Assembly (NCBI GenBank): GCA_963693315.1
Contig: OY856186.1
Coordinates: forward strand, 307,113,061-307,177,060
Length of the DNA: 64,000 bases
From: Diogma glabrata
Taxonomy: Eukaryota; Arthropoda; Insecta; Diptera; Cylindrotomidae
Direction of reading: 5' to 3'
Shown here: one piece after another, positions 46,839 through 56,033 of the stretch
How positions within the stretch are numbered: position 1 is the first letter of the stretch
How the letters are laid out: the number at the start of each line of letters is the position of its first letter
Notes under the pieces: generated by a model
Told to the model about the DNA's origin: nothing
What the model saw: the letters and a program-made list of their open reading frames with translations, nothing else
Database searches by the model: none
Program-made: the position numbers and the translations under genes

Positions 46839-47392
46839 CAGAGTTGGTTTGTTTTAAACACTTTTGTTTTAAACACTGTTTAAAACAGTGTTTAAAACAA
46901 ATTGTTTTTTTTAAAAAAAACAATGTTTTAAACAAAAATTGTTTTTTTTTTTAAATATTGCAATGCTGCTTATTTGCTATTCAATATAACTGTTGTGCAC
47001 TGTCGTGTTTTGCCGTTTTTAATACATTTGATAATCTTAAGGAATCTTTTAGCACCTTAAACGTCATTAAAATTTTAAAAATTTTCAGATAACCTAGAGA
47101 ATCATGGAAATCTTGAAAATCTTTAATAATCTGAGAATATTTAGGATACTTAATTTCTTTGAAGTTTATTCACTCCAATTACATATTTTCATTTAAAACC
47201 AACAAAAACGAATATTCGTAGCATAAAACATATTCAAAACAAAAAAAAACACAAACAAAAACAAACAAAAACAAAAAAAAACACAAAAAAAAACAAAAAA
47301 AACTGTTTTAAACAATAAAAAACGCGTTTTAAACAAAAAAAACAGTTTATTTTGTTTTTTTTAAAAAAAAACAGTGTTTTTAACCAACGCTG
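46839..47392. mobile_element. hAT MITE rich in GTTTAAAC palindromes, 554 bp
   Basis: CAGAGTTGGTT at 46839 matches inverted CAGCGTTGGTT at 47392. CCTAAAGC flanks it at 46831-46838 and 47393-47400, a perfect 8-bp duplication; the empty site is present in copy A near 17850 (accctaaagctcattg). Both ends contain repeated GTTTTAAACA/TGTTTAAAAC-type palindromes, and the interior has long A runs. Non-coding. Confidence 0.9.
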
Positions 47393-47572
47393 CCTAAAGC
47401 TCATTGTAAAATTAATTGTATCCATAGATTTCTGTAAAAAAACTAAAATAATTTATTAGGAGACATATCCACCTGAAAAAAAGAAGAAATTAATATTTTA
47501 AAGGTATAAAGCATATAAACGGTATGATTAATTTGTTGATTCAAAAATAATTTAGTATTATTAAAAATTTGT

Positions 47573-47588
47573 CGTCCTGAAAAGGACG
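47573..47588 (-). promoter_or_regulatory. Histone-type 3' stem-loop, copy 3
   Basis: Minus strand AAATC-CGTCCT-TTTC-AGGACG-ACAAA, identical in stem and loop to the copies at 17387 and 18033. It lies about 100 bases past the stop codon of the copy D C-terminal exon (47691). Stem length, loop and flanks all match the histone mRNA element except for the outermost base pair. Confidence 0.55.
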
Positions 47589-47690
47589 GATTTAATAACA
47601 AAAACATAAAACTTAAAATGGGGAAGGAGAGAGGTGATTTCAAGGAGGTTGGAAAGGAATAGATGGGAAAGGGAATGCAGGAAAATTAAT

Positions 47691-48153
47691 TCAAAGCTTT
47701 TGCTTATAAAATGAAATGATTTCAGCATGCTGCCTTTCTTTAATTGCCACTTCTTCGGCATGTTGCAATTTCATTAGAGCAATTACTTCACTATGTAACG
47801 CCAACTCCCTGGCATGTTGTTGTTCCGAGTCGTGCTTCATTTGTTCAATCGTTTCAGCATGCCGCCGTGCTGTTTCCAACCCTCTCTGTCGGGCCTGCTC
47901 AAAAACGTCCCTTAGCATTCGTTGCATAGCTCGTAACTGCCGCAAGGATGACTTGAAATCCTAGAGCTCGTGCACCCATTTTGTTTAACCCTGTCTTGTA
48001 CAAGTTCCGCGGACGGCGGGAAGTTGTTGGAGGTGAAGGTGGTACGATAGTGGTTCCTGAAGGTGAAGATGGTGGTGAAGATAGTGGTTCCTGAAGTTCC
48101 ACTTCAGGAACTACTTCTTCCAAAACGTCCGTTGGTGGTGTTGGTACGAAAAC
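47691..48153 (-). pseudogene. Myb/SANT-like gene copy D, exon 3
   Basis: On the minus strand the exon begins after TTATTTTAG with VFVPTPPTDVLEEVVPEVE, runs through a Pro/Ser-rich linker (SSPPSSPSGTTIVPPSPPTT) and NLYKTGLNKMGARALGFQ, shifts frame near 47950, then continues LRQLRAMQRMLRDVFEQARQ and ARRHAETIEQMKHDSEQQHA to FYKQKL and stop. The C-terminal 85 residues form a coiled coil. The intron to exon 2 (48154-48210, 57 bases) keeps the frame (HQ/VFVPT). One frameshift and an RTE insertion in exon 2 disable this copy. It is the most complete of the copies. Confidence 0.65.
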
Positions 48154-48218
48154 CTAAAATAAATAATTTGTGTTAATATTTACATGCTTTTATTATACCT
48201 AAAGTAATACTTGATGTG

Positions 48219-48402
48219 GTGGGCGAGATGGAGAAGTGGATAAGTCAACAACATCACTTACAAGGAAGTTAAGCAACACTGGGAAGGGTGCGAACTTAAA
48301 CGGGTGACCGCTTGGGAACTTCACCAGAAAAAATATGGAAATATGATTGAATCACATTGAAGCAGGAATATCTCGCCCACGGTATGCCAGTATACCTTAT
48401 CC
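48219..48402 (+). ncRNA. Possible structured 5' RNA of the LINE: 5S-like core and pseudoknot
   Basis: Bases 48266-48320 resemble the internal control region of eukaryotic 5S rRNA: GAAGTTAAGCA (box A), GGG, ACTTA, then GGGTGACCGCTTGGGAAC (box C). The element's first 11 bases, GTGGGCGAGAT, are perfectly complementary to ATCTCGCCCAC at 48370-48380. GGATAAG at 48238-48244 is complementary to CTTATCC at 48396-48402, which crosses the first helix. Between them GGTAT-GCCAGT-ATACC (48381-48396) forms a hairpin. The order of strands is that of HDV-like ribozymes, known at the 5' ends of RTE and R2-type LINEs, but the catalytic cytosine and junctions are not identified. The 5S part could alternatively serve as an internal Pol III promoter. 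Confidence 0.5.
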
Positions 48403-48430
48403 AGCAGCCCTGGAAACTGGCTAGGATTCG

Positions 48431-51430
48431 ATGGCCCAATCACCCGTTAATCCGAAAGGTGAATCCGAAATTCAAATGATTAAAGAAACGCATACTAGAA
48501 ATAAACAAAGCAAAACAAACCGGAATAATAAAATATCGACCCTTAGCTATCGTACCCGGACACGAGTAGGAAACTGGAATGTCAGAACTCTGATAGAAAC
48601 ATCGCGGTTAGCACAAGTTGAGAAAGTAATGAAAGAATATAACATCGAGATACTAGGACTCAGTGAAGTAAGATGGAAAAACAGCGGAGAGTTAACAACA
48701 AGTGAAGGAAACTATATGATGTTCTCTGGTAAATCCAACACACATGAACAAGGCGTAGCAATATTAACAACACCTAACGCAAAGAAAGCACTTCTCGAAT
48801 GGAAACCAATCAGTAGCAGAATAATAACAGCAAGATTCCAATCGAAAATTAGAAACACAACGATCATACAGTGTTATGCACCCACCGAAGAAGCTGATGA
48901 TGCGACAAAAGATGAATTCTACGAACAGCTCCAAGCAACACTGGCTAGTGCACACCGAAATGACATCAAAATAATACAAGGGGATTTCAATGCCAAAATT
49001 GGAACCGACAACACCGGAATGGAATCAGTCATGGGCAAAAATGCACTAGAATCAACACGTAACAATAATGGAGAAAGGCTCATCGATTGTTGTGTCACAA
49101 ATCAACTATTCATAGGAGGCAGCAAGTTCCCACACAAGAACATACACAAATACACTTGGACATCACCAAATGGAAGAACCAAGAATCAAATTGATCACGT
49201 ACTGGTGAATAAGAAGTTTCTATCCTCACTACAAGACGTCAGAGCGAAGCGAGGAGCAGATATACACAGCGACCATCAACTGGTAATTGCAACATTCAAA
49301 ATTAAACCAGCCGCTGTAAAACAAAACAACAAGTCATGTCAGAGGAAATTTAACATCAGTAGATTGAGCGACAAAAATACAAACAACATCTTCAAAGAAT
49401 CGCTCCAGCTCAATCTACCAAACAACGAAACCACCAGCACTGATGAAAAATGGGAACAAGTTAAAGAAGCTTACGTCAAAACTGCTACAGATGTGCTTGG
49501 ATACCAAGACAAATCACGGAAACCATGGATTAGCGATGATACATGGAAGAAAATTGAAGAGCGTCGACAGCTCAAGTTGCAGTTGTGTCACCAGAACACA
49601 ACCGAGATCCGCAACAAATATGAAAGCACAGCAAAACAAGTTAAAAAGATGGCAAGGAATGATCGCAGAAGATATACAGAAAGCATTCTCAAGACTGCGG
49701 AAACAGCAGCAGCTAATAGAAATATGCGCACACTACACAAATGCGTGAGAAAGGTCACCAACAAATATACAAACACTCCACCAATAAAGGATGAATCTGG
49801 TCAAACCCTCACAACTCATGAACAACAGCTAAATAGATGGAAAGAATACTTCGAAGACAACTGCCACCAACAAGAAAATAACTTGCAGTCTCCGGATGAC
49901 AACTATAACGAAACTATCAGCACCCATCCACCAACGGAACGGGAAGTTAGAGATGCCATACAGAAACTCAAGAACAACAAATCTGCTGGTACAGATAATA
50001 TATCAGCAGAACTACTCAAAGCAGATGTAAACACAACAGCAGAAGCTCTAACACCACTATTAGCTGATGTATGGAACGAAGGTAAAATACCAACCAAATG
50101 GAAAGAAGGTTTAACCATAACAATCCCAAAGAAAGGTGATCTAAGAGAATGCAAAAATTGGAGAGGCATATCTCTGCTCAACACAATAATGAAAATACTA
50201 GCAATGATCATTCTCGAAAGAATATCTCCATCAATTAACATGAAACTAAGAAATGAACAAGCCGGCTTTAGGCCAGGAAGAAGCTGTACCGATCATATCA
50301 ACACAATCCGTATCATCATTGAGCAATCAAATGAATGGAATTCACCATTGTATCTCCTCTTCGTGGACTTCGAACGCGCCTTCGACTCAATCAACAGGAG
50401 CGCGATATGGAAGACACTTTGTGAAATGGGCATCCCGAAGAAAATAGTTGATCTAATCAAAGAAATGTACCGGGATGCTGCAAACAGAATACAATACAAG
50501 CAAATGCAAAGTGATGAATACTACAACCACCGAGGAGTGAGACAAGGCTGTGTACTATCCCCGCTACTATTCCTAATAGTACTAGATAGTATCATGAGAA
50601 AGCTCGATGATGCAAGTCCAAATGGAATCCAATGGAATACAACAAGACGGCTCAATGATCTAGACTACGCAGATGACATCTGTCTACTTACACACACACA
50701 TACGGACATGCAGCAAAAAATACAGAAGCTATCAACCCTTGCACATGAAGTCGGTCTCAACATTAATATCAGAAAAACAAAGGCTATGAGATTGAACACC
50801 AAAACGATAACACCAATTACCATCAACAATACACAAGTGGACGAAGTTGACAAATTTGTGTACCTTGGTTGTACTGTAGCAAAAACAGGCGGGACTGAAG
50901 AAGATATCAGTCAGCGTATTAACAAAGCCAGAAATACGTTCAATATGCTTCACAAGATCTGGAATGCATCCGTCCTGTCAAGAAAGACAAAGCTACGAAT
51001 GTTCAATGCATGTGTCAAGTCAGTACTGCTGTATGGGTGTGAAACGTGGAAACAAACAAGAAAGATCACAAATAAACTACAGGTGTTTGTGAACAAATGC
51101 CTGAGAAGACTGATCAAATGCTTCTGGCCAAACACCATCAGTAACCAGGAACTTCTACGGCAGACAGAGCAGTTAGACATTGAGACCGAGATAAAACAAA
51201 GAAAATGGAGATGGATAGGACATACACTGAGAAAATCAGTCGAAGATATAACAAGGATGTCCCTAGAGTGGAATCCACAAGGTAAAAGGAGAGTTGGAAG
51301 ACCACCCATAACATGGAAGAAAACGGTGCTAGCTGAAGCAAAACAAATTGGCAAGACATGGGGTGAACTGAAAGCGATTGCCCCCAACAGAGTTAGATGG
51401 TCCAGTCTAGTAGACGCCCTATGCTCCTAA
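48431..51430 (+). CDS. RTE-clade LINE protein: APE endonuclease and reverse transcriptase
   Basis: This unbroken frame of 999 codons is near the usual length for RTE proteins. The endonuclease (residues about 45-290) has all expected catalytic positions: GNWNVRTL (Asn50), LGLSEVRW (Glu79), QCYAPTEE, GDFNAKIG (Asp185, Asn187), NQIDHVL (Asp255) and SDHQ (Asp281, His282). The RT (about 505-770) has NKSAGTDNISAELLK, NWRGISLLN, EQAGFRPGRSC, FVDFERAFDS (first Asp, 647), RQGCVLSPLLF and LDYADDICLL (YADD 747-750). The C-terminus carries RKWRWIGHTLRK near 915, typical of RTE. The protein nicks target DNA and primes cDNA synthesis in the nucleus. The ATG at 48431 is the first in frame, 29 bases past the structured 5' segment. 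No inactivating change is seen, so it may be competent. Confidence 0.95.
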   Translation: MAQSPVNPKGESEIQMIKETHTRNKQSKTNRNNKISTLSYRTRTRVGNWNVRTLIETSRLAQVEKVMKEYNIEILGLSEVRWKNSGELTTSEGNYMMFSGKSNTHEQGVAILTTPNAKKALLEWKPISSRIITARFQSKIRNTTIIQCYAPTEEADDATKDEFYEQLQATLASAHRNDIKIIQGDFNAKIGTDNTGMESVMGKNALESTRNNNGERLIDCCVTNQLFIGGSKFPHKNIHKYTWTSPNGRTKNQIDHVLVNKKFLSSLQDVRAKRGADIHSDHQLVIATFKIKPAAVKQNNKSCQRKFNISRLSDKNTNNIFKESLQLNLPNNETTSTDEKWEQVKEAYVKTATDVLGYQDKSRKPWISDDTWKKIEERRQLKLQLCHQNTTEIRNKYESTAKQVKKMARNDRRRYTESILKTAETAAANRNMRTLHKCVRKVTNKYTNTPPIKDESGQTLTTHEQQLNRWKEYFEDNCHQQENNLQSPDDNYNETISTHPPTEREVRDAIQKLKNNKSAGTDNISAELLKADVNTTAEALTPLLADVWNEGKIPTKWKEGLTITIPKKGDLRECKNWRGISLLNTIMKILAMIILERISPSINMKLRNEQAGFRPGRSCTDHINTIRIIIEQSNEWNSPLYLLFVDFERAFDSINRSAIWKTLCEMGIPKKIVDLIKEMYRDAANRIQYKQMQSDEYYNHRGVRQGCVLSPLLFLIVLDSIMRKLDDASPNGIQWNTTRRLNDLDYADDICLLTHTHTDMQQKIQKLSTLAHEVGLNINIRKTKAMRLNTKTITPITINNTQVDEVDKFVYLGCTVAKTGGTEEDISQRINKARNTFNMLHKIWNASVLSRKTKLRMFNACVKSVLLYGCETWKQTRKITNKLQVFVNKCLRRLIKCFWPNTISNQELLRQTEQLDIETEIKQRKWRWIGHTLRKSVEDITRMSLEWNPQGKRRVGRPPITWKKTVLAEAKQIGKTWGELKAIAPNRVRWSSLVDALCS

Positions 51431-51479
51431 AATGGAGATAAAGGAAAAAAAAAAAAAAAAAAAAAAAATACTTGATGTG

Positions 51480-52040
51480 ACGGTCCAGGCACTTGACTAA
51501 TAATGGAATGGTCATAGTCCATTGAGTAGGTCAGATGACCAGATGTTTCGGACATCAATGGACTATAACCATCCTCATTTGATGGAACCGTCATTTCTTC
51601 CGCTTCTGTAAGGTGTGGCACAAAACTTGGTAAAGTTCGTCGATTCTAGAAACAACAAAATTTTTAAAAACATTCGACTTAGCTGAATATTCTAAAAACT
51701 TACTGAAGGTCCCTGATCCATCCCGACACAGCCATCTAGTAGGTTTGGGGTCATAACGCTAACTAGACGTTCCTCCCAACTCTCCAGCTCCTGTGACTGC
51801 GGTTCACCACCCCCAGTTCTATTCGCATTCCTCCTCCACCCTTGAATTTTCTTCTTTAAAGTGAGCCGAGAACTGGCTTTATTTATGGGAAATTAATCAA
51901 AAAATATGGTAAAGTGACCCTCCTTAGACGAATAATAAAATATATCGGCTCAATTTAAAATGTTTAGAAATATCGAGAATAAGGGTGTGTGCTATCGACT
52001 ACAAGTATTACCAAAAGGATTTTTATTGTGGACTTATAGT
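51480..52040 (-). pseudogene. Myb/SANT-like gene copy D, exons 1 and 2
   Basis: On the minus strand exon 1 (about 51890-51704) reads KASSRLTLKKKIQGWRRNAN, RTGGG and QSQELESWEERLVSVMTPNL with donor GTAAGTTTTT. Exon 2 (51645-51480) reads TLPSFVPHLTEAEEMTVPS and SMDYDHSIISQVPGPSHQ and is cut by the RTE LINE just before its own donor. Bases 51890-52040 match the upstream flank of copy B (24060-24210), marking the right end of the tandem duplication. The first part of the Myb domain is absent in both copies, so the gene's true first exon is unseen. Confidence 0.6.
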
Positions 52041-54205
52041 TTTAATGTATAATAAAACTATACAAATTTTTATATTGTAAACTAACAAAAGAACTTTTTA
52101 TTTTAACAACTTGTAATTTTATTATTTAATAAAAAGTAAAACCATTTTTATTTTACACAATTTATCTCGGATAAGAGAAACACTTCGATTAAAATGTAAG
52201 AACAGAATGATATTATATTAATAAAAGAGACGCGGTAGTGTCTTGCGCGCCATGTTTTGAAAGACACTACTAGTATATCAAGAGACGCGGTAGTGTCTTG
52301 CGCGCCATGTTTTGAAAGACACTACTAGTATATATACTGTGCACCGAATAGGTTTTAAAGGTTAAAATTTTCATTTCGAATAATTTGCATTTTTTCTACA
52401 ACTGTATTCAAAGTTATCAATAAAAGTATATCTTATTTAACTATATGTTTCTCATTAGTAAAAAAAAAAGTCAGCATGCATGCTTTTTTCTGAAAGTTTA
52501 TAAAATCAAAATTTTGCTTTCCCAAACTTTTAGTAAAATTAAAATGTTTTTACAAATTTTTATACCACGTTGGTAGCATTGATATGAATGTAGTAATTTA
52601 GTATCATTTTGGCGAATTTTCAAAAATCAACCAAATGTACAGAATTGAAAAACACAAAATTATGCGAATTGAAATTTATTATCCCTCAATATTGGTAATA
52701 TTTAACAACAGTTAAAAAACTTAAACACGAACCCAGATTAGTTTGCAAACATATAGTTGTTTTCGATAAAAATATTTGTTATGTTTGTATCCAGAAAACC
52801 CATCAAATGTTTTATTAATATATTAAATGGAAGTTGGTAATTATAAAAGTAGTAGAAAAAAGAATATATTTAGAATATGCTTTCAGTAAAAAGACCTATT
52901 ATTGATGTGTTAAGAAAACGATGTTGTGAAAACATGTATTTGGTCTATTATGTAAATTTGTTATCTGAGAGAACCCAACAAATGTTATATCGATAATAAA
53001 TTTTGATTTTTATTTCATTTTATTTTAGAACGTTGGTAGTTATTTTGAAGTGATGAGATTAAAAAATAATTTAGTAGGCTTTAAAATTTTGTGTTTTTAA
53101 GCTTTATGAGATATAAAGAAAAGAATTTGAGAAAATTTTATTATTATTTTAAGGGTTCCGTACTTTGAAAAAATAGAACAAAACCCTTATGGTGAGGACT
53201 TGATTGTGTACTATCCATTATTCACAACAACTTTCTCACTGAAAATGAAAATATATGTATTTACGTATATTTATGTGGTGAGATAAGGCGAAAATGACAA
53301 ATATGTGCCGATTTTGAGATTGAGGTGATATATAACCGTAAAAACTGAAATTTTTTAAAACTCAGTCAATCATAGACTATAAAGTTTATGGAAGACACCA
53401 ATGGTACTTGGCTGAACATAATCAAGAATTTTTAAAAAAAATGTTTAATTGCGAAACACTTAATTTCACATCTTTTTTCGCACAATGTTGTTTTGTTTAT
53501 TATTTATTTAGAGTAAATAACAATCGATTTAAGCTTTTATGCTATCCTCAAGAACTTTTATAAAATTGTTATGTTAATTTATTAAAATTATTAGTCAAAG
53601 ACTATAGTTTTTATGTGTGTGTTTCCGTTGTATGTAATAATTTTATTAATTTTCGAATGCATTGCTTTAGACTTATTTTCGAATATTTCTTTTACTTTTT
53701 CATGATTTGTTCATGTCATGAGTTGAGACCTGTTTACATAAAAACGATACTTTTATTTTTTAAAATATTGCACCTAGGTCCTAGATTGATAAAAAATCGA
53801 GAGTAAAGTTCTCTGTAGAAAACATTTTATATGGATAATAATAATTTGATTCTCCCATATTATATTATAACTTTACAAAAAACAGTCAAATCGTCGCAAA
53901 AACAACCAAAAGGCTGTAAAAAAGCCGCGCCATGTTTTTCTTTAGCTTGAAACTATCATTTTAACTATAACAAATAAATTCTTGTATCTTATTCTTTACA
54001 AAAACTTCTCAAATCATAAAGCACTAGTTATAAAATTTCTTAATGGCATTTTGTTTTCTAAACATCTAGCTATATTATATAATTTAAGTAATACTCTAGA
54101 ACTACATATCATAATTCTAAAATATAAAATAAATATGCACATTTATTAAAATTTATTTAAGCAGAGGAAATATAATTTATTTTTTTTCTATAAAAAACCG
54201 CTCAC
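52041..54205. other. Non-coding AT-rich region
   Basis: No recognisable gene. A motif at about 53153-53200 (AAGGGTTCCGTACTTTGAAA, then AACAAAACCCTTATGG) resembles a short inverted repeat seen in many insect interspersed repeats; the family is not assigned. A Phe-rich frame at 53615-53806 is AT-driven and not supported. Confidence 0.4.
52226..52335. repeat. Two tandem 55-bp units with a hairpin each
   Basis: AGAGACGCGGTAGTGTCTTG starts at 52226 and 52281. Each unit contains GTAGTGTCTT and its complement AAGACACTAC around CGCGCCATGTTTTGA, so each can form a 10-bp stem. The units are identical apart from the trailing bases. Confidence 0.95.
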
Positions 54206-54207
54206 TT

Positions 54208-56033
54208 TCACTTACATATTTCTTGAACAAAAACCTTGGCGCGACATCGATCTGCGATTGATGTTACAAGAGGTTTATAGTCTGTGAACACAGTGAACAT
54301 ACGACCTTCTATGAAGTAACGGAAATGTTTAATAGCTAGAAAAATAGCCAATAATTCGCGATCAAAAGTGGAGTAGTTTTTCTCTGCAGGCGAGAGTTTT
54401 CGGGAGAAAAATCCTAATGGTTGCCAACTTCCTTTGTTTAATTGTTCTAATACTGCTCCTGTTGCAGTACCTGAAGCATCCGTTTTGATACAAAAGCTTG
54501 CATTTTGTAACGGATGAGCCAAGAGTGTGCAGTTTACAAGCGCCAGTTTGACATTGTCAATGGCTGTACTGCATTGGAGGGGCCAGACAAATGCTGACTT
54601 CTTTTTTAACTTGGCTAGTTCAGCGAGAAAGCCATGTAGAGGAGCAATTAGCTCGACTAAGTGGGGTATAAATCTATGGTAATAGTTTACCATTCCCACA
54701 AATCGCTGAACTTGACGAACTGAAGTTGGCTGTGGAATATCTTGTATGGCCATGATTCGATCTGGGGATGGCTTTATGCCATCCTTTGTGATTTCATGGC
54801 TCAAGAAATCAAGAGAAGGAACGCCAAATACGCATTTAGAAATTTTGATTTTAATATCGAAATCAGTTAATCTTTTGAAAAGAATGCGTAAGTGATTTTG
54901 GTGTTCCTGTGGAGAATTTCTTGCCACCAAAACATCGTCAATATAAGCATATTTGCTTATATTGACGATGTTTTGGTGGCAAGAAATTCTCCACAGGAAC
55001 ATATTCGTATTCGAAGTCTAGTCCCTTGAGCACTTCGTCCATAAAACGCTGGAAAGTCTGAGCTGCGTTTCTCAGACCATAAGGCATTCTAAGGAATTCA
55101 AAGAGACCAAACGGAACAGTTATCGCAGTTTTGTGGATATCTTCCGCAGCTACTGGTATTTGGTGGTAAGCCCGGACAAGATCGATTTTTGAGAATATAG
55201 TGCATCCGTGAAGATGCATGGAAAAATCCTGTATATGTGGTATGGGGTATCGATCTGGGATGGTAACATCATTCAGACGTCGATAGTCCCCGCAAGGTCT
55301 CCAGTCATTTTGATCCTTCTTTGGAACCAAATGTAGTGGAGATGAAGCACAAGATGAGGATGGTTTAATCAATCCTAGCTGGGCCATATGTAAAAATTCA
55401 TCTTTCGCAATTTTGAATTTAGTCGCTTCTAGTCTACGTGGTCGAGAGAAAGGTAATTGTCCTTTTGTGATAATTCGATGAACCACGTTGTGTTTGACTG
55501 GAGCGTTATATTTGGGTTCCTGAGTGAGAGATGGGAAGTCATGGAGCATGTCTCCATAACTGCCTTGAATATTATACAGTCGCAGTGAAGGCGTACTATC
55601 AGAGCACGAAATAGTATTCACTGCTAATTGTGTACTAGTATCTAGTAAGCGTTTACGCTTTAGATCGACAATCAATGAGAACTTGGTCAGAAAGTCAGCA
55701 CCTATAATAGGTTTACTTACTGATGCTACGACAAATATATGCCGTAGTTCTCTACGGAGACCCAAATCTAAATTCAATAATTTAGTACCAAAAGTGTGGA
55801 TCATAGATCCATTAGCGGCTGTCAGGACATTGTGTTCGTCTTTAATTAGGTTTGAGAAAGATTGACACGGGAACACTGATACATCAGCGCCTGTGTCAAT
55901 AAGAAATTCAAGGTTTGTATTGAAACACCTGACGAACAGACGGCTTGTAGTCTGTATCCCAACGTTAGCCGTATTCACGTTAGGAACAGTTAGTTTCCCG
56001 AATTCGGTGTGATGTTTACGGAGCTAAAAGATT
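54208..56033 (-). pseudogene. pol: Gypsy G2 (CsRn1-like) protease, RT and partial RNase H
   Basis: The minus strand from about 56033 reads [14 protein letters not shown], then the protease [19 protein letters not shown] (catalytic DTGA intact) and [16 protein letters not shown]. The RT has [37 protein letters not shown], and then an inverted duplication (54903-55000) breaks the frame exactly at the catalytic [14 protein letters not shown]. After it, [52 protein letters not shown] and [20 protein letters not shown] follow to 54208, where RNase H stops; integrase is missing. Gag is missing upstream, where the G3 LTR begins. It is closely related to G1 but from another copy. Confidence 0.85.
54903..55000. 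repeat. Perfect palindrome, 47-bp arms, across the RT active site
   Basis: GTTCCTGTGGAGAATTTCTT at 54903 begins an arm of 47 bases that is repeated inverted, without mismatch, up to 55000, with a four-base spacer (TATT). The duplicated segment encodes the [14 protein letters not shown] region. It could be a snap-back copy made during reverse transcription or an assembly artefact. Confidence 0.95.

Larger units (their letters stand above)
48219..51468 (+). mobile_element. Full-length RTE-clade LINE with 5S-like head
   Basis: TACTTGATGTG flanks the element at 48208-48218 and 51469-51479 (target duplication of 11 bases, possibly 13 with the adjoining As). The empty site is intact in copy B near 23640-23665. 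The element is 3250 bp: a 212-base 5' region, one uninterrupted ORF (48431-51430) and a 3' end of about 40 bases with a run of A. An intact ORF, a clean duplication and an A-tail suggest recent insertion. Confidence 0.92.

Noticed and set aside
47234..47425. Phe/Cys-rich frame
   Set aside because: Translation of A/C homopolymer-rich MITE DNA on the opposite strand.
48255..48321. A genuine 5S rRNA gene
   Set aside because: Only the control-region half resembles 5S rRNA. The first third is unrelated and the segment is fused to a LINE inside its target duplication, so it belongs to the LINE.
50950..51387. Minus-strand frames overlapping the RTE ORF
   Set aside because: Shadow frames of the intact reverse transcriptase on the other strand.
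53615..53806. Possible small membrane protein
   Set aside because: Phe/Tyr/Ile content is expected from AT-rich DNA; no start context, signal or conservation evidence.
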